From Calliopsis andreniformis (taxonomy: Eukaryota; Arthropoda; Insecta; Hymenoptera; Andrenidae): a stretch of DNA of 64,000 nt. Every line of letters starts with the position of its first letter. The stretch's first letter is position 1. Shown piece after piece: positions 12,889 through 26,615 of this stretch. The stretch covers positions 11,944,961-12,008,960 of the forward strand of contig NC_135071.1 of the NCBI RefSeq assembly GCF_051401765.1, written 5' to 3'. The position numbers and the translations under genes are program-made. Under the pieces are notes generated by a model, which saw nothing but the letters and a program-made list of their open reading frames with translations, did not search any database and was not told where the DNA came from.

Positions 12889-14299
12889 AGACACTTAATA
12901 TTAACTGGTACAGAACTTGTTCTTTCGACTTCGTGTAACGATAGCGATCCGTCGTTTGTAATATATTTCCGAGGGCTTGTTTCAAGGACAAATGATTTAA
13001 GGGTTCTAATCGAAACACTGTGTGTATAAATAAATGATTCTTGCGAATGCAAAAATACGAACGTATTACGTGTTACGTGTTACGTATGTGTAATGTAAAG
13101 TACCCGCGTTGCGATCTGGTGAAACACCAAAATTTCCAATCCGATCGATTTAGAATTCTATTGTATTATGTTTTTATGTACGCTAACAAAATTTAATATG
13201 TGATATATTTTTTATTAAAGTGTAGAAAGTCTTTTGCTGTTGAATAATTTATACCATTTAACGAAAAGCAACCTATTACCAGAAACAATAGTAAACGTAA
13301 AATCAATCTCATGAGTCTTGTATGTGGCTCCTTTTACTTTATCAAAGCTGACGGAAGTTTCCACCAAAGGTGTTCAAGTTTATATAATTCTTGACCGAAA
13401 ACTGTTCCAGATCAATTCTTCAGATAATTCACTACTCATCTTTCATGTGTAAGAGCCTTCAATTCCTGCTCAGTGCCAAATTCATATTCAACAAAATATT
13501 TCTGTTACTGTAGAATTGTAAATATAGAACACAAGTGCAAATTTTTGTGTAATAATTCTACATCACACTGCATAATTCAAAATCTTACCTAGATTTAGTG
13601 AGGTAGTTAGATTTAAATCAGATTCAATAAAATTACTCAGAGACTAATGAAATGTTTGCAAGAGTCAAGAAAGTGATATGCAGCGTAACAATAAAGTTAA
13701 TTGGAAATAGTTACTGTTATTGAACTTTTATATACCGTTTCATCCGTGCATGTAACAAACCAATGTGTATGTAAATGTTTATTTAAATCGTGCTTGATGG
13801 TACGAAGTTTTGGTATTTCACCATACGCGAATGTCACATATTTTTACAATGAAAAAATTTCCGTGTTCACCGTTCAGTCATAGTTTATCCCGACGTTTTT
13901 TAACGTTACCATTAAAAAATCGATGCATTTAAGGACGTGGCGAAGTTTACAGACAGGATTAGGACGGAGATGTTTAATTTTGCAATAAATTGTAAACTTA
14001 TGTAACTCAAGGAGCCTCAGATTTGCATTGTCTTAATTGTTAAAGTGTAATATCTAATAAACTTCTGTTACATTCATTGTACTGATACTTCTTTACGCAA
14101 CTTCTAAACGACTATAAGAACTATTACCAAAATACTTTCTTCATTCAAAATTGGCTGTACATATCTCTCTATAAGCCAGAGGAACCGCACCCTTTATTCC
14201 CAACGTTACACAATATCCATTGTCTGATTAGAACCAGCAATACTTCAATACACAATTTACTTCAAATTACCCTTTTCGTAGAACCATAATATTTGACTC

Positions 14300-15236
14300 C
14301 ACCTTGCAAAATCTCCTCCTCATCGTTTACTTAACGTCCCGTATCATAGACAGCGAAGAATCCACGACGACGACAGTCTCCGGAACTTACGAGATCAGAA
14401 ACGCAGCTTGGAATCTCGGCGAAAGAAAATTGCAACATTCGTTAAACCCCGAGGTCTATATTCTGGCGCCAGAGACTTTCTCGTCACAACAGTCTTGTCT
14501 TCCGCGACGAAACGGGATTAACATGCACACCTCGCTCAACTGTTTACCCAAGGAATTATGCACCAGATACATCTGACGGATGTCGGGAGCGCTGTCGAAC
14601 TTCCTTCGCCGAAAACCTCGCGCCAGACCAGCAAGAATTGCCCTGAGACGTAATAACTTCATCGAGAGTCGAACGAGGACAAGGGATTCTTCGATGTCCG
14701 ACAGAGACGAAGAAGCGGCCGCGATGGATTGATCAAGCGATTTCGATGGCGCCTAATATCGCGGCGAATCGCGATAAAAATCACGATAACGACTGGCTTG
14801 TAATACGGAAGGTAGTCGGCCGCAAATGCTTGACGCAAATAAGACGATAATGACGATTATAATTGCCGAAGATAAAACAAAGCAGCGGCTGCAGATAAAG
14901 CAATACAGAATGACGGAGTGCAGTCTGTCGGAAGTCGAAGAGCAGGAGAGACATCTCCACCTTTCGAGGGACTGTCGCGTTGCAGAAGTGGAGGAAAAGG
15001 GAACAGTGTTGAACTCGGGGGTCCTCGAATGAAAGTCAACGACGAAGTTCCAGTGTCTAATATTCGACGGATGGCAAAGGAGGAACTGGAATTCGAGGAG
15101 CCCTGTGACTGAAGACAGAGAACCTGCTGGAAGTATTTTTCGTGGAAGAGTTTTGAAACTGAGGACGTTTATAGTTTAATGAGGGCATAGAGTACTAGCA
15201 CAAGAAGCATATTAATACTAAAGAAGGATCGTCAGA
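14300..15236 (+). promoter_or_regulatory. GC-richer 5' flank or 5' UTR of the FLVCR-type gene
   Basis: Composition shifts to CpG-rich for about 850 bp before the transporter start codon. Short frames here (14304-14576, 14826-15032, 14918-15112) are not recognised proteins. Those nearest the start could act as upstream ORFs if transcribed. No clear TATA/initiator pair was found. Confidence 0.35.
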
Positions 15237-18200
15237 ATGACACGAGAGAAGGAATTGAAGGAGGTAGTATGCGCGAATGTGAAGGTAGTAAATGGCAAGA
15301 ACCATGATGATGGTGATTTGTTGGAGACGAAAGTGTACAAGAGGAGATGGCTGATGCTGGGATTATTCACTCTGTACTCAGGACTAAGCAATTTTCAATG
15401 GTTGCAATACTCTTCAATCGCCAACATCGTCTCAAGGTATTTCTGTTTTTTTGTTTTTCTTTATTTTGATAGTGTTTTGTTGATATGTGATCTGTTATTG
15501 TATTTTGAATAGGATCGTGTGGGGCCTAGTTAAATTGGGAACTTTAAGTACTATTATTATGTGTACAGACTATTTCCAGAAAGGAATTAAAAGCTTGATC
15601 TATTGAAGATGCGAAATTGGATAGAAGTTACATAGTAGTATTTATCATCAAAATCCCTTATCATTCATTAGCACCCGACTGATTAGATAAGGTGGAAATT
15701 CGACTGCACGCGTCGATTTGAAAATTTATCAACAAGATTACTATTGATACGAATTTAAAAATCGGTGTTTATCATTTTTATTGAAAACAAGCAGATAGCG
15801 ATGAAAATTGTAATTACATAGATTGCACAATGTATAGTTAGACCCGCTGAATGGAATTCATTGAACTTAATGAAGGTATTATTCAGGTACTATGGTGTCT
15901 CTTTATTGGCTGTTGACTGGACAGCGATGGCGTTCATGGGTTATTACACAATTTTCATCTTCCCTGCAACGTACATAGTAAACCGATGGGGACTCAGGTG
16001 GAGCAACATTTTGGGGTGCGCCATTTGTTGCCTCGGTTCCTGGATAAAAGTGCTGTCTGTCAGTCCTGACAGGTTTTACATCACCTTCATTGGTCAATCC
16101 CTTGTGGCTTCTATACAGGTTAGAACCAGGCGCACTTAAATGTTAAATTAAAATATTAAATTACCCTCGCCTGTGGGCTTAACAGAAAGTTAAATAAATT
16201 AGAACTGCGGGGTAAATAGAAATCAGTAATAAAATAAAAAAAATTCTGCAATAGTTAGATTTCCAGTAAGTTAATTGCAATTACTAGACTATAGAATTTT
16301 ATGCAATTTTATATTTTTATAAGCACAGTTAAACGGATGGAATCTTAATAAAAATTTGCTTCAGCTTTCAAGTATTACAATTTTCACTGTATTTTTCATA
16401 TTTTATAAAATCGAATATTATAAAATATTATAAAAATCGTCAGTCTAGTAATTACTTTAATTGATCACTTCTAAATTTCAATTTAATTAAAAAAGTATTT
16501 CGGTACTCGACAGTAATAGGGACAATGTACTGCAATTTTTGAAAAATATCTTTGCAGTAATTTTAATAGTAAAATTCACCCTTCGCTTCGTAGTGATCGT
16601 GGACATGCATAAGAAAGAAAGCATTTTCAATCCATTTCAGTAGAAAGGAAAATATTCATTCAAGTAGTATCACACCAGTTATGTCAGACAATTCCAGTTC
16701 TAAGTAGCGCAAGCCAACATTAACTGCACTATAAATCACCATGATATCTAGCACCGCAGTTTACTTAAAAAAACAAGCCTGTTATCAATTCGCTATGCCA
16801 ATTAGTCTTCATGAATTGTACGCGTCAAAGTTTTCAATGAAAACATTGGAGATAGCGGTCCATAGTATTAGTAATTGAATATCGGTCACTGTTTTACATG
16901 GAAACACTAGAATCGTCGGGATAGATCGAAAGGAAAAAGAGTCATGCAAGTTCGCAAGTATGATAGGAACGAGGTTCTGAGAATATGTCATAAATTATGG
17001 CTAATACAAGGCATTACGAGACTAGTCAGACTTTTATAGACCCAAAGCTTAAATTCGAAGCGAATTATTGAAGCGGGCGTCTTGCAGGGAGATTTATGCG
17101 CGCACGTTTACTGAGCGCATCTTCTGGCTTTGTGAAATCTCTATGATTTCTGGCTAAAGAACTCTCATGCTACTTGAAATAATCGACAGGCTTCGTATTT
17201 GGAGCACGAGAGATCTCGAAGTTGATTCTTAAAAGTGAATAGGGTATTAGGAACGAAGGAGGAAATATTTACTTATTTATTTATTCACGGGGTAGATCCT
17301 TCAATATAAAGCAATAGATGCATAATAAATAATTACATATGAGCCCTTAGTCATAAGTCAAAGTGATTAACTCCACTTTTTGAATTTTGTCAAATTTTAG
17401 TGTCAAAGCACGTGATTGATACTTACTCTTTAGATTTAAGATAAATGCAAATATTTTTGTTTTAGGAGTTAATCTATTTGACTAATGAGCTGTGCGTGCA
17501 TAGGCTAGAAAGGTAGAAAGATTCATTTAAAAAAGATTAAAGTATTGCATGACTGTTGAAGCATAATCTTAAACAGAAGATGAAAAACGCAAACGTTATT
17601 AACTAATTTAGATATGTGTTCGATACTGTTTGCCATTCTGTGTGCAATGAACTTTTAAATGAAATAACTTATAATGACGAATGTTTCTGACAGATGTAGA
17701 GAAGTTGAGAAAGCTCGATAAAATATGAGGAAAATAACCTAGGATGTCTTTCTCTATAAATAAAATGTCCAACAGTTTTCGTCTTTTTCCTAAGATTGAT
17801 AAATTAATCTGGGATAAAATAATATCATAGTTATGACAAGGCATAGATAATGAGTTGCCTAACTGGTAAGCTACAAGACGTGGGAGACGAGATAATACTT
17901 AAAATAACATGACTAAATTATTGAACGATACTCTGAACGATACTCTATTTTGGTGCTCTGTTCATTTTGGAAAAAAAACTTTTAAATACTTGAAACATAA
18001 TAGTGCAATAATGATCGCTAAATGTGAAAACGAAAGACAGTGTTATCTATAATCTACGTACAGCACAAATTTTCTTCACCGACTAAAATAACGTGACTCA
18101 GAGTATAACTAAAGATAGATTGTTTCTCTCATGAATGAATATGGCAATACCTTGACATTTACTTAGATTAAGAGAGAGTTTATTACAAATGCAGCAATCT

Positions 18201-20900
18201 TAAAGTCGCAAAAGATACTTTTATGGAGCACACTCTCTTGATTATCAATTATGTGGAAAATTTGTAGGTCATCAGTGTGCAATGAAACTTTGAAAAACAA
18301 AAGGACATTATTTATAACCACATTAAAAAGCAATGAACTTAAGTAAGATAAGAAACCATCTGAAACTACTTGTTCACTTTACGCTAACAATAACTGTTTC
18401 ATTTCTAATGTATCTATTTGCTTTAGAAATGGAGAACAAGAAAGATATTCATGTTTATAGGGTTGTTCTGTAGAATATCTATTAAAGAAATTGAAAGCTA
18501 GTATTATTTGCAAATTAATTAGTCGAAGAGGAAATATTTCCAGAATGATAAGCACATGTGACAGTAATACTTCATTATCGTATCAGACCATAGTTCTGAC
18601 TGTGCCTGGACGTCTAACGGCGCAATGGTTCCACGCCAAGGAAATATCCACAGCCACGTCATTAATCTTTTGCGGTAATCAATTGGGAATAGCATTGAGT
18701 TTCTTGCTCACGCCGATAATCGTTAAAAACCACGAGAACCTGGAGGACATAGGTGCTGCCATGTCGTCCCTTCTCTGGACTGTCGCCATCATCGTCTCGA
18801 TTACGTTTTTACTAATCATAATATGTAAGTCTACCTTAATGGGCTACAATAAGGGTCGGCAAACCAGAACCTGCCATTTATTTTTTCCTGTCCATAAGTT
18901 GAAAATAGCTTTGCACTCTTCAAATATTAGATATTAAAAAAAAGCATTTTATTCATTTCATTAGTAAAAAGGTACATATTACAAATAGTTTCACTTATGA
19001 AACATTATTTAATTTCATGAATAATGGATTTGTAGAAACGTTTTTCGTTTCATAAACGTAATATCTTTATCACAGTTTTTGGTTCGCAAGAATTAAATAT
19101 ATCTAATATTTGTCTCTTTAGAAGAAAGGTTTGTCGACCTCTGAAACAGAATAACGTATCGCAATTTAATGCACTACGTATAGCATATCACAACTTATGC
19201 AATCGCTCTTGTGCAAATCTCATACTGGATTTTCGCGTAATTATTGCCATGAAATGAAATTTCAGAATTCTCCTTCAATTTTACAAGAAACTGTTTCAAA
19301 TAAAATCTTAACTATTTTTAATTCTGCATAGCTCTCATAATTTAGATTCTTTTTTATCTACACTTTTTCGGAAATACAAGCACTGAATTTTATTTTTAAA
19401 TATGTTGTAAAAACACTTAAGTAGGGTATAAAAATCAATACAACTTGCGCAGTGATCAAACTCACAAAACTATCCAGAATGCAAAATAATCTCGTCTCTG
19501 ACTTGTCTCTGGTCTCGAGTCGTGATTCTATATCGAGAAAATACATAACAATTATTTTAAATAATTATTTTATCGCTAAACATCGCTGCATTTTATACAG
19601 TGTTCGAAGACGACCCCAAAGTACCACCAAGTACTGCTCGAGCACTGCAAAAGTTGAATCAACTGGAGGGGGAAGAGAACTTCGTGGAACCTATTAAAAG
19701 ACTATTAAAAAATAAACAATATTTATTATTATGTAATACGTATGGCTTGAACGTTGGTGTACTGAATGCAGTGGGAACGTTACTGAACCAGATATACCTT
19801 AGACACTTTGAGGTGAGCTAAAGAGAAACTGGCCCAAGAATTCTTTCAATATTTAAAAATGTTAAAGAATACTTGAGTTACCTTCGAACAAGTGTGAGGA
19901 CTGTTCGTGTGAGTTATAAGGGAAGCTAATTGTTTAATATTATATGTTTTCCAGAATGGTGAGGAAGACGCGGGTAGAATTGGTTTGGCCATGATTATTA
20001 CTGGAATGATAGGCTCTTTCTGTTTTGGAGTCATTCTTGATAAAACGCACAAATACAAGTAAGGGAATTTCTCAAGTGTTGTGAATCTTTTTTACTTTCT
20101 TTTACACTTCTTCAACTTTCGATATTTGCACAATAATCTTTCCAATTTTTCTTGTCTTCCACTTTCGTCTTTATTCTTCTACTATGATATTTCTTCTGTT
20201 TTACTTCAGTTTCTTCCATTCTCTTCACTTCAGCAACGTTGAATCTAATCTCAAAATTAGAATTCTCTTTACTATTTACACTCCACTGACGTATTTCTTC
20301 TTCTGATTGTATAATAAAATTGAATTTACGTATTTCCAGGGAAACGACAGTGATTGTATATTTCCTTTCGTTATGCGGGCAAATTCTCTTTGCTACGTTC
20401 ACTTGCCTCGAGATAAAGTGGATGATCTACCTGAGCGCTACTTTTCTAGGGTACTACTTTCATTCTCTTAGTTTGATCTATTTTAGAATTGATTCCTAGA
20501 ATTTTCAAGAATTTAGTAATATTAAGGAGACTTGAAAATTTATCCCCTCTTTCTCATCTAGAATATTTTCCACAGGTATTTCATGACTGGTTACGTAGCA
20601 TTGGGATACGAGATGTGCGCGGAATACACGTATCCAGAATCAGAAGGAATAGCGGCGGGAATTTTAAACGTAACAAATAACATTTACGGGATGTTGCTCG
20701 TCTTAATATTTGGCAGATTGTTTGAAGTCTATGGTGATATTCCTGTGCACGTGGGATCTTGTTTGGTGCTTTTTGTTGGATTTATCATGACAGCCCTGAC
20801 GAAAGACGTGCAAAGACGTCAGGCTGCTAAGAAAGGAGCTCAGTACCATGAAATCAATCAAACCGAAAAGAGCGAGAGCAATGGACTTGAGAATAAATGA
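15237..20900 (+). CDS. FLVCR: FLVCR-family major-facilitator transporter (choline/haem type), complete, 7 exons
   Basis: Predicted exons are 15237-15436, 15887-16118, 18587-18824, 19601-19812, 19955-20058, 20340-20450 and 20576-20900. All have GT-AG introns with matching phases and join to 1422 nt, or 473 aa, within the usual range of a 12-TM major-facilitator protein. A charged N-terminal tail of about 40 residues precedes TM1 (LMLGLFTLYSGLSNFQW). Exon 3 holds the family-typical segment VPGRLTAQWFHAKEISTATS followed by GNQLGIALSFLL. Exon 4 carries the central cytoplasmic loop with FEDDPKVPPS. Exon 7 has YPESEGIAAGILN and a hydrophilic C-tail. FLVCR proteins are plasma- or organelle-membrane transporters; vertebrate members move choline/ethanolamine and have been linked to haem. 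The substrate here is inferred from family only. The start was chosen because it gives a normal tail length and is the first ATG in the frame of exon 1. Confidence 0.92.
16119..18586 (+). other. Intron 2 of the FLVCR-type gene (2.47 kb)
   Basis: AT-rich, with no nested coding frame I would support. Positions 17345-17500 resemble 23630-23790, suggesting an old dispersed repeat. Confidence 0.75.
17345..17500. repeat. Old dispersed repeat, copy 1
   Basis: Shares an ordered series of blocks with 23630-23790, including aaagtgattaa, aaagcac followed by ttgat, and gttaatc/gctaatc near the end. Identity is roughly two thirds by eye. Both copies are in the same orientation in noncoding DNA, which suggests an ancient interspersed element. 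Confidence 0.4.
18825..19600 (+). other. Intron 3 of the FLVCR-type gene
   Basis: Bounded by a gtaagt donor and a tttatacag acceptor. Nothing else was recognised inside it. Confidence 0.75.
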
Positions 20901-23900
20901 GCAATTAGTACTTTTGTCATCGAGATTTTGTTCTGACGATTGTTTGAGGTCCACTATGTTTTCAAATTTAGGCAGATATGCAGGACGTATCAAGAAAGTT
21001 GCTCAGGACATTGGGTATGAGCCTTAACCACAGCAATGAGCTGTAAAGTAAATTACAATGATAGGAACAAGTGGATGAACTGAATTACAAAAGAGATATT
21101 ATGTGTAAGTTCGAGTTAATGTGAATTTCTGTGAGAGGTGTAACTTTTTACACAATTTCATTTATGAAAGACACGATCAACCGAAGGATCAACAATATTG
21201 AGAAATATTTCATGTACAAGGTGTGGTAATAATGATGGTAGAATTGAATAATTTTTGGTGAAAAGATAAACAAAACTGTAGAATGACTTTTACAGAAAAG
21301 AGGAATTTTATTTTTACATGAAGATTCGTCATATATACTATTGTATAATTATTACCGTCACTAGGTTGCATATTTACTAGCAAGTGCGAAAAAAGAGAAA
21401 TGAATACAAATACAATAATGAAATATTACTTACAATTTTTTGAATATTTATTAGATACGATAATCTGCAAAGTTTAATCATTTTTAAGTATTTCTGAATT
21501 CAATCAACCTTTCCTTGCCTGTATGCTCTCACTCCACACATAGACACACATAAAATACACTAATGCATTCATTCAAAACTGTTTTTATTTTTCGATACAT
21601 TCTGGTTTTTGAAATTTCAATTTTAATTTTGTTTGGCGTATCTGACGAAATACGCGAAAGAGTAGACAAAACAATCAAGCAGATTTTGTAATAAAAACGG
21701 ACGTACGAGAACCAAAAATGAAATTGTAAAAAATAAAATTGCTTGACGTTTCCGATCTAAAATTCGTTATCAGATTTAATAAAAGATTCGTCAATATACC
21801 TGAAACTTTGCTAAATTATAGAAATACATATTCCTAATTATCGCAAATCTACTTATTATTGTAAATATTAGTAAAATATTAATTAGCGAAAGATTAAGAA
21901 AATTAATAAAAGAGAGAATATGTAGAGCGTAAGAAATACAGATCACTTTTTATATTAAATTTTTGGTTTTCATTTCCATTATTTCTTTCGTCTATTCTTC
22001 ATTTTGCCAATAACACGGAAAAGCTGACTTCCATCGGTAAACTCGACGGCGAATTCGTGGGTAAATAAGAAATAGAACAGTGGATGTTAAACAATCGACC
22101 AGGCTGGGCTTTCATTGACAAAAGAATGCTGGACCTTGTTCTTGAATAAAAGACGGGGAATCGAAAGGGGTTGTGTGCTCTGTGTATGACACGTGACATG
22201 ACGCGTGCACCACTTGTTACTCGACCAGAATACTTGATATACTCGATCAGAGAACAAAAGTACCCACTGCAGGGACTATTATATTTTGTGCTTTCGATCA
22301 ACCCGACACTACTATCTGTCCTATTCAGAGCATTACGTGGATATTCCGTCTGGAATCATGGAGTAGGTATTCATCCTTCATCTATTTTTACGTAGTCTGT
22401 GACCAACGAATTATAGAGATCGAAAGAAAAGGTTCGTTTTTCTGGTAATGATATTTCCTTTACAGTATTTTTAGTACAAATCATTTACAAGCAATAATTG
22501 TATGGATAATGTTTGATAAATACCTTAGATACTTAATTTCGTAAATCAAAATGTTCACTACCCTGAAATGTTAAGGTGAACAAGCTTTTAGATATTTTAA
22601 TAATGCTATTATGTGTTCTTAGTCTTATAGAATGTGTCTGATAATGAATTAGGTAAATTTTAGGAAGATAATAGGAAAGGTACTTTTGTTGAGGGTGGAG
22701 CAACTTTATATTTTCATTTTGAAAGATTAAATATTTAATTTTTCTAAAAATGCTCTGTTGTTTTTGAAAGTGCAATAAAATATGTAACACATTTTTATTT
22801 AAAATTCGTTAATATTTTTTTAGAGCAGTAAACTTTTAAACAATTTCTTACTTTAAAAGAAATCCATAATATAAAAAGCAATATCGTACATAATATCGAT
22901 AGTAACCATAATATAAAAAACCATAATGTCCCCTATTAACATTATTGTTCCGTCTACGTGAAAGAAAATCGATGAAACGACAACTAATGGAACAGCTTCT
23001 ACAACTCCCTTCCAATTGCCAATAAAGCGCAATTTTTGGAAAGAAATAAACGTCAGGGGAAATTGTCCGTGTTCCTTTTCGGAAACCTTTTGTAGCATCT
23101 TTTAGCGGTTTGCAGACGATGTCAAACACATCCGCTGGAAAACGATATTGATCTATAGACAGTGTGGACGCGTTTCGAATGGGATGCTAGGGTCGCCTTC
23201 GTATCCGTCGAGATTGCGATTATCACAAAGGGACTTATGGATTATCGATAACGGGCGAGAATGAAAAGCGGAAACGACAGGTCGCCGCAAATGGACTCGA
23301 GTGGACGGGACGGGAACGTAGATCGATAGATTCCATTTAATTCATTCGAGAACGCACCGTCGCTCGACGATAATACATGAGAAAGTTTATATAAACATTT
23401 TGTATGGCTGTGTACTGCCCCCATACAGAGGTACAAAAAATTCATGGACATATTTTAAGGCAACATTTTATAAGTACCCGAAGTGAATTAGAAATTACAA
23501 TATGAAAGGAAGAGGAATTTCCCGTTTTGAAATGTTATATTTTTAATGTTTTTATGGAGTAATTATGGAAGAAGTAGATGACAAAGAGCATGGGATATTA
23601 GGAAAGCAATAGAATTACCATCTGAACCATTCACAAGCCAAAGTGATTAATTCTACTTTAAAATTGTTTAACCTTCTTTTGACTTTTAGCTTAATGTTAA
23701 AGCACTTAATTGATGCTTACCTTTCCATGTTTAAAATATGTATATAAACGTTTTCATTTTGTTGGGCTAATCTTAGTTGACAAGCTAACGACTCATTTTA
23801 TAAATGCCTTATTATGACGAGGGTACAATGTTGTTTTTAATTTTGATGCCTCAATACATATACCTACATATGATGCATGAAACTTGTATAATCAGCTGGT

Positions 23901-26535
23901 TTAGAAAATACAGAAGCAATATTTACTAGTAAAAGGCCCCCTGTATGGTACCAAAAATTGGACACATATAAAAGTAAAAATTGTAGAGAATCTATATGTA
24001 TAGAGAATTATGTATTGTATCAACAGAATTATGTGAATGCTGTATTATTATTGATTTGCCAAAATTACCGAATTAGTAAAAAGACTTCACTTTCTGAACT
24101 AGCTGTTATAATATTATTATTTTATCAAAATATTTCCAGTTGTAGCCGCTACATAAACCAACACATACCATAACTAGAGTAATTCAACAAAGATAATGAA
24201 AACAAAAATAAAATCTCATCAGCTACCAAATATCATAATGTATCCCTGTATACTTTACATTTAATATTTCATACTACCTTCATGTACACTTAAACTTTTC
24301 TGAAATGCATAAATATCCTCAGAGTCCCCATAATCTCTATTCCAAAAATATACTTCAGTGTATGGAATCTGTCCAAATATCAAAAGTGTCCTCCAGTCAT
24401 TCACTAGTAGCCAACCGAGACACCACTCACGTTTACTATGTCCACTATGTTACCAAAAATTTGACTGATATTCTGTGGCTGTTGCACATAGGATTCCACG
24501 CAACCATCAAGCAGCCGGCAAGTTCTAAGCGGACCGCAGACGGAATCCAGATCGGAGACAGGTGAGCTTCACTGTCAATACGGTAATTAGCTTGCGTGCC
24601 ACGTTTTTGGACCAGGCCGATCGAATTCGTGCGCGTAAGAGCGGCGACGTCTGCCGATCTTGCGAATTCATAACGCATCGTGGATTCGGGACACGTTCCC
24701 TGCTCACGTAAGCCATGACAAAATTGTGTACTACAACGGGTGCTTTCGCTGGTAAATTTAAAACACCCCATCCAAAGGGATAGGAAATTACCCCTATCTA
24801 GCGGCGATAGACGCGCCAGGGTGTTTTCATCGTGACCCATCTATTGTTTGCAACTAAAGCGTTCTACAGGGGGTTATAGATGGTAACTGATGAAGGATCC
24901 TGAAGGAAGTATTTTAAACGCTTGTTGCTTGTTTATTGATATCACAGAGACATGATTTGTGTATTAGGAATGCTTCTCTAGCTTCACTTTGATGCTTTCC
25001 AGGGCAGTTTTTACTAGTTTTGAATGTTGAATGAATTGTTAGTTAATGAATGTTAATTAGAAGATTTAAGTTTCCATGACATAAAGTTATTTGAGTTATT
25101 TAACCTAAATCTAATATATTTTCGTTCTATTCTTTCTGTCTTTTTTCTCTTCTTTCTTTTTTATCTTTGGTCGCTAATAACCAATATAAGGAGTTGATGC
25201 GACATTAAACTTTAATTTAAAATAAAAAATTTATAGAGGAGTTTTTTAATATTTTCTTAAGGTATGAAGAATTTCTTTCATTATTGATGAAGAAGGAATT
25301 GAAGTAATTTAAATTTCTTTGTTTTTTATTTTGAATGTATTTGGTTTTATGAGGAAATACCTAGACACTTCTCAATTTTTTTACTTTAAATATAATATTT
25401 AATACAATATTTTGTAAGTAATATTATGGACTATTTTAAAGCGAAAATGATTAAAAGTATGAAATAGAAAGGCTGCTAAAAACTAGGACACTTACTCGAG
25501 ACTTTCATTCATTATCACTATGATACTCATTCAATATTCTATTCAATGCGTAATTTCTTATGCTTCGAGCCTCCCTAAACTTTTTCTACTTGCGTGTCTT
25601 TCGTAGAAACTTATTCGTTGCGTATTATATGTACTCACTACTTCTCACGACATTACCAATTCGTATTCTGCTTGGAAATTTGCTACTGATTAAATGTCAC
25701 TCTTCTACTAATTATTAATTAACAGCAGTTATCCCAACGATCCTGCAATCTACAAGAAATTTTAAATATAAAACGTAATAATAAAAATTTCAATAACTTC
25801 GAAAAACATTTTGCAATAGTAGTAGGTATACGTGATTTTAGTTTTGTAACTTTTATTTCCATGAAAAAACACGGAGTAGCTTGGAAATTAAATATAGCAA
25901 AAATATTGAAACCCTGATACACTACTTCAATCAGAATATCCTTTCATTCCTCCTAGTCTAACCTTTCATATCACATTGCAATTACACTCAAACATTCCAG
26001 GTACCTACTCGTAACAGGAGAAACACATATAATACTTCACTATCAAAGGAATCAAAGCAGCAGAAAATCCAACTCTGCTGCTTCAAACAAAAAAACCATT
26101 AAAGAAGCTTTGAATTAAAATCGAATGAATAATCCTTCCAGTTGCAGTGTTGCTTGTAATCATTATTTTAATGAAATCATATTCTGCTATCTTGGCTATC
26201 CAAGAAGACAGCGATTCGCCAGTACAACAAAAGCTACATTGAACTCTTCTCGGGTCCTGACCTACGTTGATTGTGAATACACATTAATCAATTTCACAAA
26301 TTCGATGAAGGCTCTATAGCACAATCTAATAGTAAAACAGAAATAACAAAAAGACAGCAATAAACATAAAGAACTCGTGGACATCGTGACACTTGGGTCT
26401 AACCGATGGCCATTCCCGACACGTAATATAGGTCTACAGTCGTTACGAAACAGTAAGCAATAACCAACGAAACGAAATCGTTTCGTATCGCTTCGTATTC
26501 CCTATGCATTCCCACTGTCCAGCAAACGTGCACTC
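20901..26535. other. Noncoding stretch downstream of the transporter
   Basis: It includes the transporter 3' UTR; a possible poly(A) signal AATAAA lies at 21690-21695, and nearer ones were not obvious. GC-richer islands at 23150-23350 and 24480-24840 have chance frames on both strands. A good GTGAGC donor-like site lies near 24561 but no exon could be built from it. No gene was recognised. Confidence 0.45.
23630..23790. repeat. Old dispersed repeat, copy 2
   Basis: This is the partner of the block at 17345-17500, in the same orientation, diverged, and without coding potential. Confidence 0.4.
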
Positions 26536-26538
26536 GCA

Positions 26539-26574
26539 TATAAAGACGGATGAGAGACACGGGCAAAGGCCAGT
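26539..26574 (+). promoter_or_regulatory. TATA box and initiator of the small secreted-protein gene
   Basis: TATAAA at 26539-26544 is followed by an initiator-like CAGTC. The predicted start A is at 26572, 33 bp from the first T. The ATG of the two-exon gene follows 44 bp later, leaving a short 5' UTR. This spacing is canonical for an insect TATA promoter. Confidence 0.6.
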
Positions 26575-26615
26575 CAAAATTTTCGGCGCGGAGTTAACGG
26601 TGTTGGTCTGGAACA

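Larger units (their letters stand above)
6344..14300. other. Long noncoding stretch with simple repeats and CpG patches
   Basis: I see no gene here. There is a CT-rich run at about 7008-7037, GC-richer patches at 7060-7500 and 9150-9980 where chance frames of up to 135 codons open on either strand, a local tandem duplication near 10.5 kb and a TA microsatellite near 12.8 kb. The CpG patches may be regulatory, but nothing in them identifies a promoter with confidence. Confidence 0.5.
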